Source of the DNA: Mesorhizobium sp. B4-1-3
Lineage (GTDB): Bacteria > Pseudomonadota > Alphaproteobacteria > Rhizobiales > Rhizobiaceae
Direction of reading: 5' to 3'
Length of the DNA: 64,000 bases
Assembly (NCBI RefSeq): GCF_006439355.1
Contig: NZ_VFTG01000010.1
Coordinates: forward strand, 62,001-126,000
This document shows, piece after piece, positions 37,525 through 45,149 of this stretch (within the stretch, counting starts at the first letter, position 1; every line of letters starts with the position of its first letter). The notes below the pieces were generated by a model. It saw only the letters and a program-made list of their open reading frames with translations. It ran no database searches and had not been told where the DNA came from. The translations under genes were made by a program, and so were the position numbers.

Positions 37525-37827
37525 TCACCCGCTGGCTCCGTCCGGCGGGTTTTTTGTTTCGTGCTCACTGCTGCCGGGGATGTAACGGGCCTCTCCTGAC
37601 GGCACTTTTGCGGCGAATTGGAGCGTGAACAGGAGCCGATCTTGGTCATCTGTCACGTTCATGATCCACGGTGTCATATGGTCCCAGAAGGACTGCTTAG
37701 CGTCGTTTATCATCTCGCCGGCAGCGCGCACTGCTTCCATCCGCGCCGCATCCAGATCGGGGAGATCGACACCATCTTCGTCGGGGATGAAAGTGCCGTT
37801 GTCGACGTGGAAAAAATATCTGGTCAT
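37525..37827 (-). CDS. DUF6894-type small protein
   Basis: 100 residues starting MTRYFFHVDNGTFIPDEDG with DLDAARMEAVRAAGEM and WIMNVTDDQDRLLFTLQFA, the pattern of DUF6894-type proteins: a short beta sheet, a helix carrying AR-x-EA and a final hairpin. Function unknown. On the opposite strand its 3' end contains a terminator-like hairpin (37528-37555) with a T-run. Confidence 0.72.
   Translation of the reverse strand: MTRYFFHVDNGTFIPDEDGVDLPDLDAARMEAVRAAGEMINDAKQSFWDHMTPWIMNVTDDQDRLLFTLQFAAKVPSGEARYIPGSSEHETKNPPDGASG
37528..37555 (+). terminator. Rho-independent terminator-like hairpin
   Basis: cccgctgg/tccggcggg stem followed by six T. It lies on the + strand inside the end of the DUF6894 gene; no clear + strand gene precedes it, so it may end antisense transcription. 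Confidence 0.45.
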
Positions 37828-37967
37828 GCTGCTCTGGCCCATTGGACAGAACCCCAACTCTCAGAGAACCACTTTTGTTGCCACGTGGGGTTCCCTTCCT
37901 GCTTGACAACCACCGATAGCGCGGGCCAGTTACGTCGCGTTATGAGGGACCAACCGGGGGACTTTTG

Positions 37968-38066
37968 ATGAAGAAGACCTATGAAAAGCCTGTTCTTGTT
38001 CGCAAGGCCAAGCTTTCTGCCATCGTTGCTGGACCGTCGGCGCCGCCGCCCATCACTGTTGGATGA
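37968..38066 (+). CDS. Orphan RiPP-precursor-like peptide, 32 aa
   Basis: ATG 37968 is preceded by a GGGGGA site seven bases upstream. The peptide starts MKKTYEKPVLVRKAKLSA and ends with a VAGPSAPPPITVG tail. The leader has the Y-x-x-P-x-L motif that RiPP recognition elements (for example lasso B1 proteins) bind, and similar short MKKTYEKP... peptides in Mesorhizobium are annotated as putative RiPP precursors. The tail lacks the Glu/Asp expected of a lasso ring, so the modification type is unknown. No modifying enzyme is encoded nearby. A strong terminator follows. Confidence 0.6.
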   Translation: MKKTYEKPVLVRKAKLSAIVAGPSAPPPITVG

Positions 38067-38082
38067 TGGTTAAAGAATGCCA

Positions 38083-38112
38083 GGCCCGTCGGCTTCGGTC
38101 GGCGGGTTTTTA
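38083..38112 (+). terminator. Rho-independent terminator after the RiPP-like gene
   Basis: gcccgtcggc, a ttcg loop, then gtcggcgggttttt: a stable GC stem with T-run, 16 bases after the stop codon of the 32-aa peptide. It defines a short monocistronic transcript. Confidence 0.75.
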
Positions 38113-38159
38113 TTGCTCTGTGAACCCTCGCTCCACCACTATGTCGGCAAAGTGAGTGG

Positions 38160-38408
38160 TTATTCTGCCACCTGGTTCTGGTCGTGGGCTGCGCCTGATC
38201 GTTTGCGCGGGCTTGCGCGTTTGCCGTTGCCGCACATGTCTAGCGCGCGACGGAAAGCAACCGCGCTGACGTCGCATTTTTGTTTTGAAGGGCCGTTCGA
38301 ATTGATGACGATTCTGGCCTGCTCAATCGTTAGCCCGTGCTTTAACGCCAGTTCCGCTGGGTCATAGGTTTCCGCCCAAGCTGGTGCCGTTGCACTCCTG
38401 CCCTGCAT
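38160..38408 (-). CDS. Hypothetical protein with DUF3606-like helix, 82 aa
   Basis: A strong AAGGAGG ribosome-binding site precedes ATG 38408. The core ELALKHGLTIEQARIVINSNG has the G-L-T-x-x-Q-A pattern shared with the DUF3606-like genes at 9209, 39454 and 40141. The C-terminus is basic. Probably a small helical DNA- or protein-binding protein; function unknown. Confidence 0.62.
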   Translation of the reverse strand: MQGRSATAPAWAETYDPAELALKHGLTIEQARIVINSNGPSKQKCDVSAVAFRRALDMCGNGKRASPRKRSGAAHDQNQVAE

Positions 38409-38517
38409 GAAAACCTCCTTTTATTCGGGCAGTTCAACGCTGTCTCGCCAAAAAGGTTGCTGAGCTGCCCCTCGCGCTTGGCCGGAACTTTACCCCAGCC
38501 GAGTACATTCCTTTCTG

Positions 38518-38619
38518 ATGTTTAGTGACAAAGAAACACTGATCGTTGAACTGTGCCTTCTGCTGGCTGTGCCGATCTCCGTCGCTCTGGCCGTGTTGTC
38601 AGAGGTGATACTTCACTGA
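38518..38619 (+). CDS. Small hydrophobic peptide, 33 aa
   Basis: MFSDKETLIVELCLLLAV then PISVALAVLSEVILH: an acidic start and one membrane helix. Its TGA overlaps the next ATG by one base (TGATG), suggesting coupling with the following mini-ORF. No ribosome-binding site stands out. Might be a membrane micropeptide; evidence is limited to composition. Confidence 0.35.
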   Translation: MFSDKETLIVELCLLLAVPISVALAVLSEVILH

Positions 38620-38690
38620 TGAGCGCGCGCGCCGGCTTCGTCGTGGCGATCTTCGAAGCAATGCAGCAGCGCGACGGCAGCTTGGCGTAG
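38619..38690 (+). CDS. Mini-ORF, 23 aa, coupled to the hydrophobic peptide
   Basis: MSARAGFVVAIFEAMQQRDG plus three residues. The IFEAM...R-x-GS end is shared with repeat copy 1 at 8442 (IFEAMENREGS), where the coding 5' part is different. Conservation of this reading between two repeat copies is the only support for translation. Confidence 0.3.
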   Translation: MSARAGFVVAIFEAMQQRDGSLA

Positions 38691-38816
38691 CAAAATGGAA
38701 CATATCGCGCGCTGCTGAGTTGGGAACAACGGGTCGAACCCCTGGAGGGGTGTAGCCGCTGGAGAAAGTCTAAGGAAGGACCGTCGCCTACGTTAAGTAG
38801 CTGTGACGGGCTTTCC
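38648..38816. repeat. Dispersed repeat, copy 2
   Basis: Matches 8442-8613: gcgtagcaaaatggaacat, agccgctgga, then aaggaccgtcgcc ... gtgacgggctttcc. The hairpin is less perfect than in copy 1. See the separate observation. Confidence 0.7.
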
Positions 38817-38859
38817 GCTGGCAGGAGTTCGTCTGCCATTGTGCACGTCCGTGAGATGG

Positions 38860-39036
38860 ATGCATCGCTACGACATCGACCTTGATCCGGAAGGCACTTG
38901 GTCGGTGGTCGACCTCGACACGGGGCTCACCTGCGAAATCGGAGGTCTTGTGCTGGAAGGCCTTCGTTTCAAGATCGCAGACCAATTGGCCTCGTTGCTG
39001 AACGACATGGACCGCCAGAGAAGGCGACTGCATTAG
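38860..39036 (+). CDS. Hypothetical protein, 58 aa
   Basis: MHRYDIDLDPEGTWSVVDLD then GLTCEIGGLVLEGLRFKIA and a helical end. A compact beta-beta-alpha layout typical of small conserved rhizobial proteins. The start is weakly supported (no good ribosome-binding site), but the amino-acid pattern looks real. No family recognised. Confidence 0.5.
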   Translation: MHRYDIDLDPEGTWSVVDLDTGLTCEIGGLVLEGLRFKIADQLASLLNDMDRQRRRLH

Positions 39037-39064
39037 CCGCTTTCGGACGGGCTTCCACCAAAGG

Positions 39065-39252
39065 TCATTTGAACGCGAACCAAAACACGGCGGCGTCGGC
39101 TTCGTCAGTAACTCGCACCCACTCCAACTCGTCGCGCCTCTCGTGGACCTCGCGGCCGGTTCCTATCCTGGCGGCATCCAGCGGCGTTTCGGCTATCTTC
39201 GATTGGCTGTCACAGCTTCACCGGCCATTGTCTCGACTACATAACTTTTCAT
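39065..39252 (-). pseudogene. Decayed small gene (EWVRVTDEADAAVFW family), copy B
   Basis: MKSYVVETMAGEAVTAN, then a frame change before IAETPLDAARIGTGREV and ELEWVRVTDEADAAVFWF, stop at 39065. Unlike copy A it keeps ATG and stop codons, but a one-base indel near 39205 brings an early TAG. The family is unknown; the two copies show that the ancestral protein was about 62 residues. Confidence 0.6.
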
Positions 39253-39453
39253 GCACTGCGCTCCGTTCGCTCAACCGACGAACAATGATCGCAAAGGCTT
39301 GTTCCCGGATCGGCGAGCACTGGACTCACGGCGCGCTTCAAGCCTGGTGAACCGCCGATCAATATCCACAGGCGCCGTTCCTTGGGAACCATATCAAATG
39401 TTAATCGTCGTTCAGGCCCGGGGCAGCCCAAAATTGACCGGAGGGACGCAGCA

Positions 39454-39612
39454 ATGCCAGCGGATGGCAAGTCGCCGCAGGACGGGATCCTGGAAAGGCT
39501 CGTCCGGGAGATCGGCATTACCGAAACTCAAGCTCTGGAGCTCGTCGCCTTGTTGGGCCGGAACTGGAGTTCGCTTGTCCGCGAGGCGAAGAATCTCTTG
39601 GCTAAAAACTAG
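39454..39612 (+). CDS. Small DUF3606-like protein
   Basis: 52 residues from ATG 39454 with GGAGGG eight bases upstream. Core: ERLVREIGITETQALELVAL then GRNWSSLVREAKNLLAKN. It is the best preserved of the paralogues at 9209 and 22427. Probably two helices with a loop; function unknown. Confidence 0.7.
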   Translation: MPADGKSPQDGILERLVREIGITETQALELVALLGRNWSSLVREAKNLLAKN

Positions 39613-39752
39613 ACGGCGGCCTGCGCCCCGCCACATCCAGTCGCCGTTGCGCTCAAGAGTTACCGGCAGGTGTTTCGAGTGTAGGTTCCGAGCTCCTGAA
39701 ACAAAAGCTGCAGTCGGATCGTTTGCGATTTTGCAAAGCAGTGTTGTGCGCC

Positions 39753-39962
39753 ATGCCGTCCACCTCGATCAAAAAAACCGAATACGACCGGCGACCAGAG
39801 TTCTCTCCGTCTGGTTCGTGGCCAGCGGCAAGCGGCAAGCGTTATGAATTCGAGGAGGTGCCGCCGGAAACTTACGCGGCATTCCGGTCGGCCTTCGTCA
39901 AAGGCCGCTTTTTCAACGACCGCATTCGCAATCGCTTCCGCTATCGGCGCATATCCGACTAG
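39753..39962 (+). CDS. KTSC-domain protein with a scrambled internal segment
   Basis: MPSTSIKKTEYD, then an abnormal segment RRPEFSPSGSWPA, then ASGKRYEFEEVPPETYAAF and FVKGRFFNDRIRNRFRYRRI. The abnormal segment is the normal ATRVLSVWFV read out of frame: one base is missing before it and a 7-base tandem duplication (gcggcaa twice) after it brings the frame back. Thus the ORF is open but about 13 residues of the domain core are altered. Function of KTSC is unknown. Confidence 0.65.
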   Translation: MPSTSIKKTEYDRRPEFSPSGSWPAASGKRYEFEEVPPETYAAFRSAFVKGRFFNDRIRNRFRYRRISD

Positions 39963-40144
39963 CTGTCCAGCTCAAGCGGCTCATGCTCGCCCTCGAACTG
40001 GTGCCACATGACCTGGCGAATGTCTTTGAGATCGACGATTTGGCCGCAGGTTTCGCAACGATAGAAATCTGAATCCTCCTTAGCCTCCGACGGGCAGTGC
40101 ACCGTCACCCCTTTCGGAGGGCCGAGATCGGAAAGCCTTGTCAT
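39959..40144 (-). CDS. Small zinc-ribbon-like protein, 61 aa
   Basis: TVHCPSEAKEDSDFYRCETCGQIVDL followed by QVMWHQFEGEH, split here as FYRCETCGQIVDL and VMWHQFEGEHEPL: a C-x2-C pair with a later H-x6-H pair suggests one zinc site. Its ATG overlaps the stop of the DUF3606 gene upstream (ATGA). It converges with the KTSC gene (stops overlap). Function unknown. Confidence 0.65.
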   Translation of the reverse strand: MTRLSDLGPPKGVTVHCPSEAKEDSDFYRCETCGQIVDLKDIRQVMWHQFEGEHEPLELDS

Positions 40145-40317
40145 CCTTGGAGCTTCCTTGCCAGCGTCCCGCGGTCGTTGCCATGCGTTTTGATCAACTC
40201 GCGCACCTGCTGGGCGGACAGGCCGACCTTTTGGGCGAAGTACTCCACCTCATAGCCTTCGTCGGCTGAAACCCGATTGCGGTCGCGAAAGTCTTGCTTG
40301 GCTGTGTCGTCTGCCAT
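40141..40317 (-). CDS. DUF3606 family protein, 58 aa
   Basis: MADDTAKQDFRDRNRVSADE then VEYFAQKVGLSAQQVRELI and THGNDRGTLARKLQG. This is a textbook DUF3606 protein (pattern ...F-x-V-x-x-x-Q/L-R-x-A/L-I-x-x-x-G-N-D/S). It is translationally coupled to the downstream zinc-ribbon gene by an ATGA overlap. Function unknown; multi-copy in rhizobia. Confidence 0.75.
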   Translation of the reverse strand: MADDTAKQDFRDRNRVSADEGYEVEYFAQKVGLSAQQVRELIKTHGNDRGTLARKLQG

Positions 40318-40432
40318 GTACGTAACTCCGAGGCATCAATCCGCTCGCGGGTGAGAACGCGCCGTATAGGTAGCCGTTGCAATTCACCTGCATGGCGTTC
40401 AATGATCAACGCAAATGTCCGTGGGGGGTGAA

Positions 40433-40834
40433 ATGTTTAAGCAGATACAAACATTGGCGGTTGTTGCGCTCGCTCTTTCAGGCTGCGTCAGCGATTATAA
40501 AAAAGTCGATGGCAAGCCTTTCTATGGCACTACGCCAGCGTTCACGGCGTGGGATCAGAAGAAGAAGGATGGCCTCATCCCTGTATCCATATCCTGCCGG
40601 ATGCCCCAATCCGGCCCTGCGGCCTATGCGCCAAAAGGCACGACTGTATCGACCAAATGGGCAAAAGCGCCCCCGAACGTTAAATGGGTGGAGTTCTTCA
40701 CTGGCCCCCAGTCAGACGTAGAACCAGAGCGAGTTCATGCCAGATCGTTGGGGGCGCGGAAAATTTCCGGCGGAAGCTTCTATCAAACAGTTTCCAAGCA
40801 ACGAATCTACTGTGAGATCTGGCGGACCGACTGA
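40433..40834 (+). CDS. Putative lipoprotein, unknown function
   Basis: About 133 residues. MFKQIQTLAVVALALSGC ends in a lipobox (LSGC), so the mature protein is probably anchored to a membrane by a lipidated cysteine. GGGGGTGA just before ATG 40433 supports this start over 40415. The mature chain has a pair of further cysteines (SCRMPQSG and IYCEIW). No family recognised. Confidence 0.65.
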   Translation: MFKQIQTLAVVALALSGCVSDYKKVDGKPFYGTTPAFTAWDQKKKDGLIPVSISCRMPQSGPAAYAPKGTTVSTKWAKAPPNVKWVEFFTGPQSDVEPERVHARSLGARKISGGSFYQTVSKQRIYCEIWRTD

Positions 40835-40852
40835 ACTCAATTAGCGAGCACT

Positions 40853-41345
40853 AACGGAAGATGGCCCCCAGGGTTCGACGCATCAGGGCCGAGTTTGGAG
40901 GCTCGCCAACATAGATCATGCAGTCGAAATCGAAATCACCCACGATAAGCTTGTCGTTCGGGATGATCTTCACGTCTATGTCGATGTCGGGTTGTCCCGC
41001 AGGAGGAAGTGTGCCGCAGCGCCGATGATAGCCGTCCCAAATTCGGAACTGGCTATAACACCGACACTCCCGCTGATGGAGGAGTGAGCGCGCTGCGCAG
41101 CGCTGGCCGCGTTCTCGCAGCTGTCGAAAATGGCCGTGCAGTTGTCGAGGTACTCTCGCCCGGCGTCCGTTAGTTCCAGCCCTCGGCTCTTTCGCACGAA
41201 CAATTGCACCTGAAGCGCATCCTCCAATCTCTGCAGGTGGTGGCTGAGCGTGGACTTGGGAACGTTATAGGTATGCGCGGCTCTCGACATGCTTCCGGCG
41301 CGGGCGATCTGAACAACGCATTCCGAGAATGCTGCGAAAGTCGAT
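40853..41345 (-). pseudogene. LysR-family regulator, truncated and frameshifted
   Basis: The N-terminal winged helix is readable as VVQIARAGSMSRAAHTY and STLSHHLQRLEDALQVQLF; a stop after RDNPTST marks a frameshift at about 40985, beyond which DVKIIPNDKLIVGDFDFD and IYVGEPPNSALMRRTLG continue until a stop at 40853. Only the first half of the effector-binding domain remains. A proper start codon is not evident. Non-functional. Confidence 0.75.
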
Positions 41346-41418
41346 CGGAAGCCAAACGGACTGCTTTTCAGGCGCGGGACACGACGAATTGAGAGCCGGT
41401 GTTAGTGACGACCGTTAC

Positions 41419-42162
41419 TTAGCGGGCACCTGTTCCGCCACGTTTGGTCTGAGCTTCGAGGCCTAGAATGAGGGTTTCGATCAAACAGTTGTAACCGCCA
41501 TCGAGCGGCGCCTCGTCTCCGCTTTTCCAACGCATTACGAAGGAACGGTTGTACATCTGTGGCAAGTGCTCCGTGACCAATGGGAAGCGACTTTTGTCGA
41601 GCGCGCTAAGACCGGCATCGAAGGCTTCCACCCATGCCGACCCTTCCGTCGCTCCCTCAGCGGCCAATTCCATAGTGATATAGCCTTCCAGTGCACCGAT
41701 GACGGCGTTAAAGGCGTCGACGAGCCCCCGGCCCTCGAACCCGGCTTGGGTCAGCGCCTTCAGCACGATTTCGACCCACGCAGCGTTGGGCGCGCCGTTG
41801 GAGCGGATGTGCGGGCCAAGCAGGGGTGCGGCGCGCGGATGTTCATGAACGCGCGCGCGGAAGCGATGGAACAGAATGCGGATCGTCTGGCGCCAGTCGT
41901 CGGGGAGGTCCTCGAGGGTCATCAGGCTGGCAATCAGCGAGCCTGAAATTTCGGCGAGCAGGTTCGTTTTGTCGCCGCCGACATGCCAATAGAGAGCAGC
42001 CGGGTAGACATTCAGGCGACGCGCCAGCGCGCGCACTGAAAAGCCCTCCAGACCCTCTTCGTCGATCAGTTCAATGGCGGCGTGAACGACCCGGTCCCGA
42101 TTCAAGCCGATGGCTGCGGCGCGGCCCACATAACGCTTCGTCGCTCCGGTCTTATTCGTCAT
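41419..42162 (-). CDS. TetR/AcrR-family regulator (TetR_C type 1)
   Basis: About 247 residues from ATG 42162. DNA-binding helix-turn-helix: VVHAAIELIDEEGLEGFSV then ALARRLNVYPAALYWHV. The C-terminal ligand domain has features of TetR_C_1 (LLGPHIRSNGAPN, LEGYITMELAAEG). Divergent from the peptide-type ABC operon with a perfect palindrome between them, so it probably represses that operon and itself until a ligand binds. Confidence 0.85.
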   Translation of the reverse strand: MTNKTGATKRYVGRAAAIGLNRDRVVHAAIELIDEEGLEGFSVRALARRLNVYPAALYWHVGGDKTNLLAEISGSLIASLMTLEDLPDDWRQTIRILFHRFRARVHEHPRAAPLLGPHIRSNGAPNAAWVEIVLKALTQAGFEGRGLVDAFNAVIGALEGYITMELAAEGATEGSAWVEAFDAGLSALDKSRFPLVTEHLPQMYNRSFVMRWKSGDEAPLDGGYNCLIETLILGLEAQTKRGGTGAR

Positions 42163-42279
42163 TGGCAATCTCGGCTGCTGTGAGCCCCAGAGGGCACAAT
42201 CAGCTGCGCGCCGCAAGTGTCGACAGAAGATCAACCGCAAAATCCCGATTGACATCGCAAAAGTATATACATAACTTTA

Positions 42280-42294
42280 TTGTCCGCCGGACAA
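42280..42294. promoter_or_regulatory. Palindromic operator candidate
   Basis: ttgtccgccggacaa is a perfect 7-1-7 palindrome next to an AT-rich promoter-like stretch (agtatatacataacttt). It lies between the divergent TetR gene and the transporter operon, as expected for the TetR operator. Confidence 0.6.
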
Positions 42295-42429
42295 AAACTC
42301 GCCAGCAGGTGGCCCGTCTGAATGGTAGGCCGGGGTGCGGGTCACGGGCCCGGGCGCACCCCGGTGTCCTCGGCACGGCCATCAGGCGGTCTGGAGCGGC
42401 TAGCGCCGACAAAGCAGGGAGGAGTCGAC

Positions 42430-44073
42430 ATGATGATGGGACAAGCCGTTTATCAGCCGCGCCGATGGCTGGTCGGCATCACTTTCTTGGTGTTGCTGAT
42501 GCTTCCGGCAATTACGTTTGCCGGCACGCCGATCGGTACGCTGGTCGAAGCCTTTGCCCTCGATGAGATGATCACGATGGATCCTGGGGAAGCCTTCGAG
42601 CTGTCAGCAGCCGAGGTCAACGCCAATGTCTATGATCTTCTCGTGCGGTTCGATCTTACCGATACCACTAAGGTGAAGCCGGATCTGGCTGAAAGTTGGA
42701 CAGTGTCGGCCAATGGTTTGACCTATACTTTCAAGTTGCGGTCGGGCCTGAAGTTCGCCTCCGGCAATCCAATTACCGCCGAGGACGTTGCCTGGTCATT
42801 TGAGCGCGTGGTCAGGCTCGACAAGACCCCAGCCTTTATTATCGAGCAGCTCGGGCTTACCGGCGATAACGTGACCGAAAGGGCCAAAGCGATGGGCCCT
42901 GACGTTTTTGCGCTCACGGTCGACGAACCATACTCCCCGACCTTTGTGCTCAACTGCTTAGCCTCGACCGTGGCTTCAGTGGTCGACAAGAAGCTTGTGC
43001 TTGATCACCTCAAGGCCGTCGCTCCAAACGACGACTACAGATATGACAATGATTTCGGCAACGATTGGCTCAAGACGCATACAGCGGGTTCGGGGCCGTT
43101 CAAGCTTCGGGAATGGCGCGCCAACGAGGCGCTCGTCCTCGACCGCAACGATCAATTTTGGGGTGAGAAGGCCAAGCTCAGCCGCGTCATCTACCGTCAT
43201 ATGAAAGAAAGTTCGACGCAGCGGCTCGCGCTGGAAGCTGGCGACATCGACGTGGCCCGTAACTTGGACCCGAACGACCTCGATGCCGTGGCGAAGAACG
43301 ACGAAATCAGCCTGAGCAGCGCGCCTAAGGGGACGATCTATTACCTCAGCCTGAACCAGCGGAATGAGAAGCTGGCCAGGCCCGAGGTGCGGCAGGCGTT
43401 CAAATATCTCGTCGACTATGATGCCATTGGGACCACATTGATCAGGGGAATCGGTGAGATCCATCAGACCTTCCTGCCGAAGGGTGTCCTCGGCGAATTG
43501 GAGGAGAACCCCTTCAAGCTGGATGTGGCAAAGGCAAAGGAGCTTCTGGACAGGGCTGGGCTGAAGGACGGCTTGTCCGTCACGATGGATGTGCGCAGTG
43601 GTCAGCCTGTGACCGGCATCGCAGAATCGATCCAGCAGACCGCCGGGGAGGCGGGAGTGAAGATCGAAATCATTCCTGGGGACGACAAGCAGACCCTGAC
43701 CAAATATCGCGCCCGCAACCACGACATTTATATCGGCCAATGGGGGCAGGACTATTTCGATCCCCATTCCAATGCCCAGACCTTCGCCTCCAACACTGAC
43801 AACTCGGACGACAGCAAAAACCAGACTCTTGCCTGGCGCAACGCGTGGAACGTGCCGGAGTTAAGCAAGCAGACGGAGGCCGCTCTCCTAGAAAAGGACA
43901 CTGGCAAACGTGCCGAGATGTACCGGCATCTCCAAAAGGAGGTTCTGGATACCAGCCCCTTTGTGATCATTTTTCAGCAGATCGAGGTTGCCGCTGTGCG
44001 CAGCAACGTCAAGGGATTTGAGCTCGGTCCGAGCTTCGACACGAACTATCTCGGCAACGTGGCGAAGGAATAA
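42430..44073 (+). CDS. ABC transporter substrate-binding protein, family 5 (peptide/nickel type)
   Basis: About 547 residues with a signal peptide (cleavage near TFA). SBP_bac_5 landmarks: LAESWTVSANGLTYTFKLRS, TAEDVAWSFERVV and IYIGQWGQDYFDPHSNAQT. A strong GGGAGGAG site precedes the ATG cluster 42430-42436. Family members bind oligopeptides, opines, nickel or glutathione; which one cannot be read. First gene of the operon. Confidence 0.88.
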   Translation: MMMGQAVYQPRRWLVGITFLVLLMLPAITFAGTPIGTLVEAFALDEMITMDPGEAFELSAAEVNANVYDLLVRFDLTDTTKVKPDLAESWTVSANGLTYTFKLRSGLKFASGNPITAEDVAWSFERVVRLDKTPAFIIEQLGLTGDNVTERAKAMGPDVFALTVDEPYSPTFVLNCLASTVASVVDKKLVLDHLKAVAPNDDYRYDNDFGNDWLKTHTAGSGPFKLREWRANEALVLDRNDQFWGEKAKLSRVIYRHMKESSTQRLALEAGDIDVARNLDPNDLDAVAKNDEISLSSAPKGTIYYLSLNQRNEKLARPEVRQAFKYLVDYDAIGTTLIRGIGEIHQTFLPKGVLGELEENPFKLDVAKAKELLDRAGLKDGLSVTMDVRSGQPVTGIAESIQQTAGEAGVKIEIIPGDDKQTLTKYRARNHDIYIGQWGQDYFDPHSNAQTFASNTDNSDDSKNQTLAWRNAWNVPELSKQTEAALLEKDTGKRAEMYRHLQKEVLDTSPFVIIFQQIEVAAVRSNVKGFELGPSFDTNYLGNVAKE

Positions 44074-44078
44074 GCCCG

Positions 44079-45149
44079 GTGGAATCGCCCGGCCCGGCCA
44101 CGCCGCGGAATGAGTCAAGGGGCATTGATGCCTCCGCCCTCCTCGCGTTCGCTATCAGGTTCATCGGCGTCGCCGCTGCCACCTATCTTGGGCTGCTGGC
44201 GGTAACCTTCTTCATCGGTCGGGTGATCCCCATCGATCCCGTGTTGGCGGTGCTCGGGGATCGGGCGCCGGCCAGCGTGGTGGAGCGAACCCGTCGCGAG
44301 ATGGGGCTCGACTTGCCGCTCGTCCAGCAGTTCTACCTTTATCTGAAAAGCGTGCTGGCCGGCGATTTTGGCAGGTCGGTTTTGACCACCAACCCCGTGA
44401 TGGATGACATCCGCCGGGTGTTCCCGGCCACCATCGAACTGGCGACGCTGGGTACCTTAATCGGCTCCGTCCTTGGAATTCCGCTCGGGGTGCTGGCTGC
44501 CGTCAAGCGCAACAGTATTGCCGATCAGATCGTCCGCGTCGTCGGGCTGATCGGCTATTCGGTCCCTATCTTTTGGCTCGGCCTGCTCTCGCTGTTGCTC
44601 TTCTATGCCAAGCTGCAGTGGGTGGGGTTTCCAGGTCGCATAGACGTTGCCTACGAATACTCCTTCGTGCCCCTCACCGGCTTCTATCTCGTGGATGCTG
44701 CAGCGCAGCGGCAATGGGAGGTCTTCTACGACGTCCTACGCCACATCCTGCTGCCGGCTTCGCTGCTTGGCTATGTCTCGCTTGCCTATGTCAGCCGCAT
44801 GACGCGCTCCTTCGTGCTGAACGAGCTCACACAGGAGTACATCGTCGCTGCTCGTGCCAAGGGGCTTTCGGAAGCACGTATCATCTGGCGGCACGCCTTG
44901 CGTAACGCGGCAGTGCCGCTGGTGACGGTGGTCGCGCTCTCCTATGCCGGGCTTCTGGAAGGCTCCGTGTTGACGGAGACGGTTTTCTCCTGGCCCGGTA
45001 TTGGCCTCTACATCACCAACTCGCTGCAGAACGCCGACATGAATGCGGTGCTAGGCGGCACCGTGGTCATAGGGTCGGTTTTCATAGCCATCAACCTGAT
45101 CTCGGACCTGCTGTACCGCCTACTCGACCCACGGACGAACGCGCAATGA
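44079..45149 (+). CDS. ABC permease, DppB type
   Basis: A 356-residue permease starting at GTG 44079. DppB landmarks: RREMGLDLPLVQQFYLYLKS, YVSRMTRSFVLNELTQEYIV and ARAKGLSEARIIWRHALRNA (EAA loop), followed by a last helix. Six or seven hydrophobic segments. Its stop overlaps the next start (ATGA). It forms the channel with the DppC-type subunit. Confidence 0.88.
   Translation: MESPGPATPRNESRGIDASALLAFAIRFIGVAAATYLGLLAVTFFIGRVIPIDPVLAVLGDRAPASVVERTRREMGLDLPLVQQFYLYLKSVLAGDFGRSVLTTNPVMDDIRRVFPATIELATLGTLIGSVLGIPLGVLAAVKRNSIADQIVRVVGLIGYSVPIFWLGLLSLLLFYAKLQWVGFPGRIDVAYEYSFVPLTGFYLVDAAAQRQWEVFYDVLRHILLPASLLGYVSLAYVSRMTRSFVLNELTQEYIVAARAKGLSEARIIWRHALRNAAVPLVTVVALSYAGLLEGSVLTETVFSWPGIGLYITNSLQNADMNAVLGGTVVIGSVFIAINLISDLLYRLLDPRTNAQ

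Noticed and set aside
37346-37628. Possible second intact RiPP-like or His-rich peptide before the 37528 terminator
   Set aside because: Frames there (for example with HHGFAHPRHPGG) arise from the palindromic repeat and lack a leader motif or ribosome-binding site.
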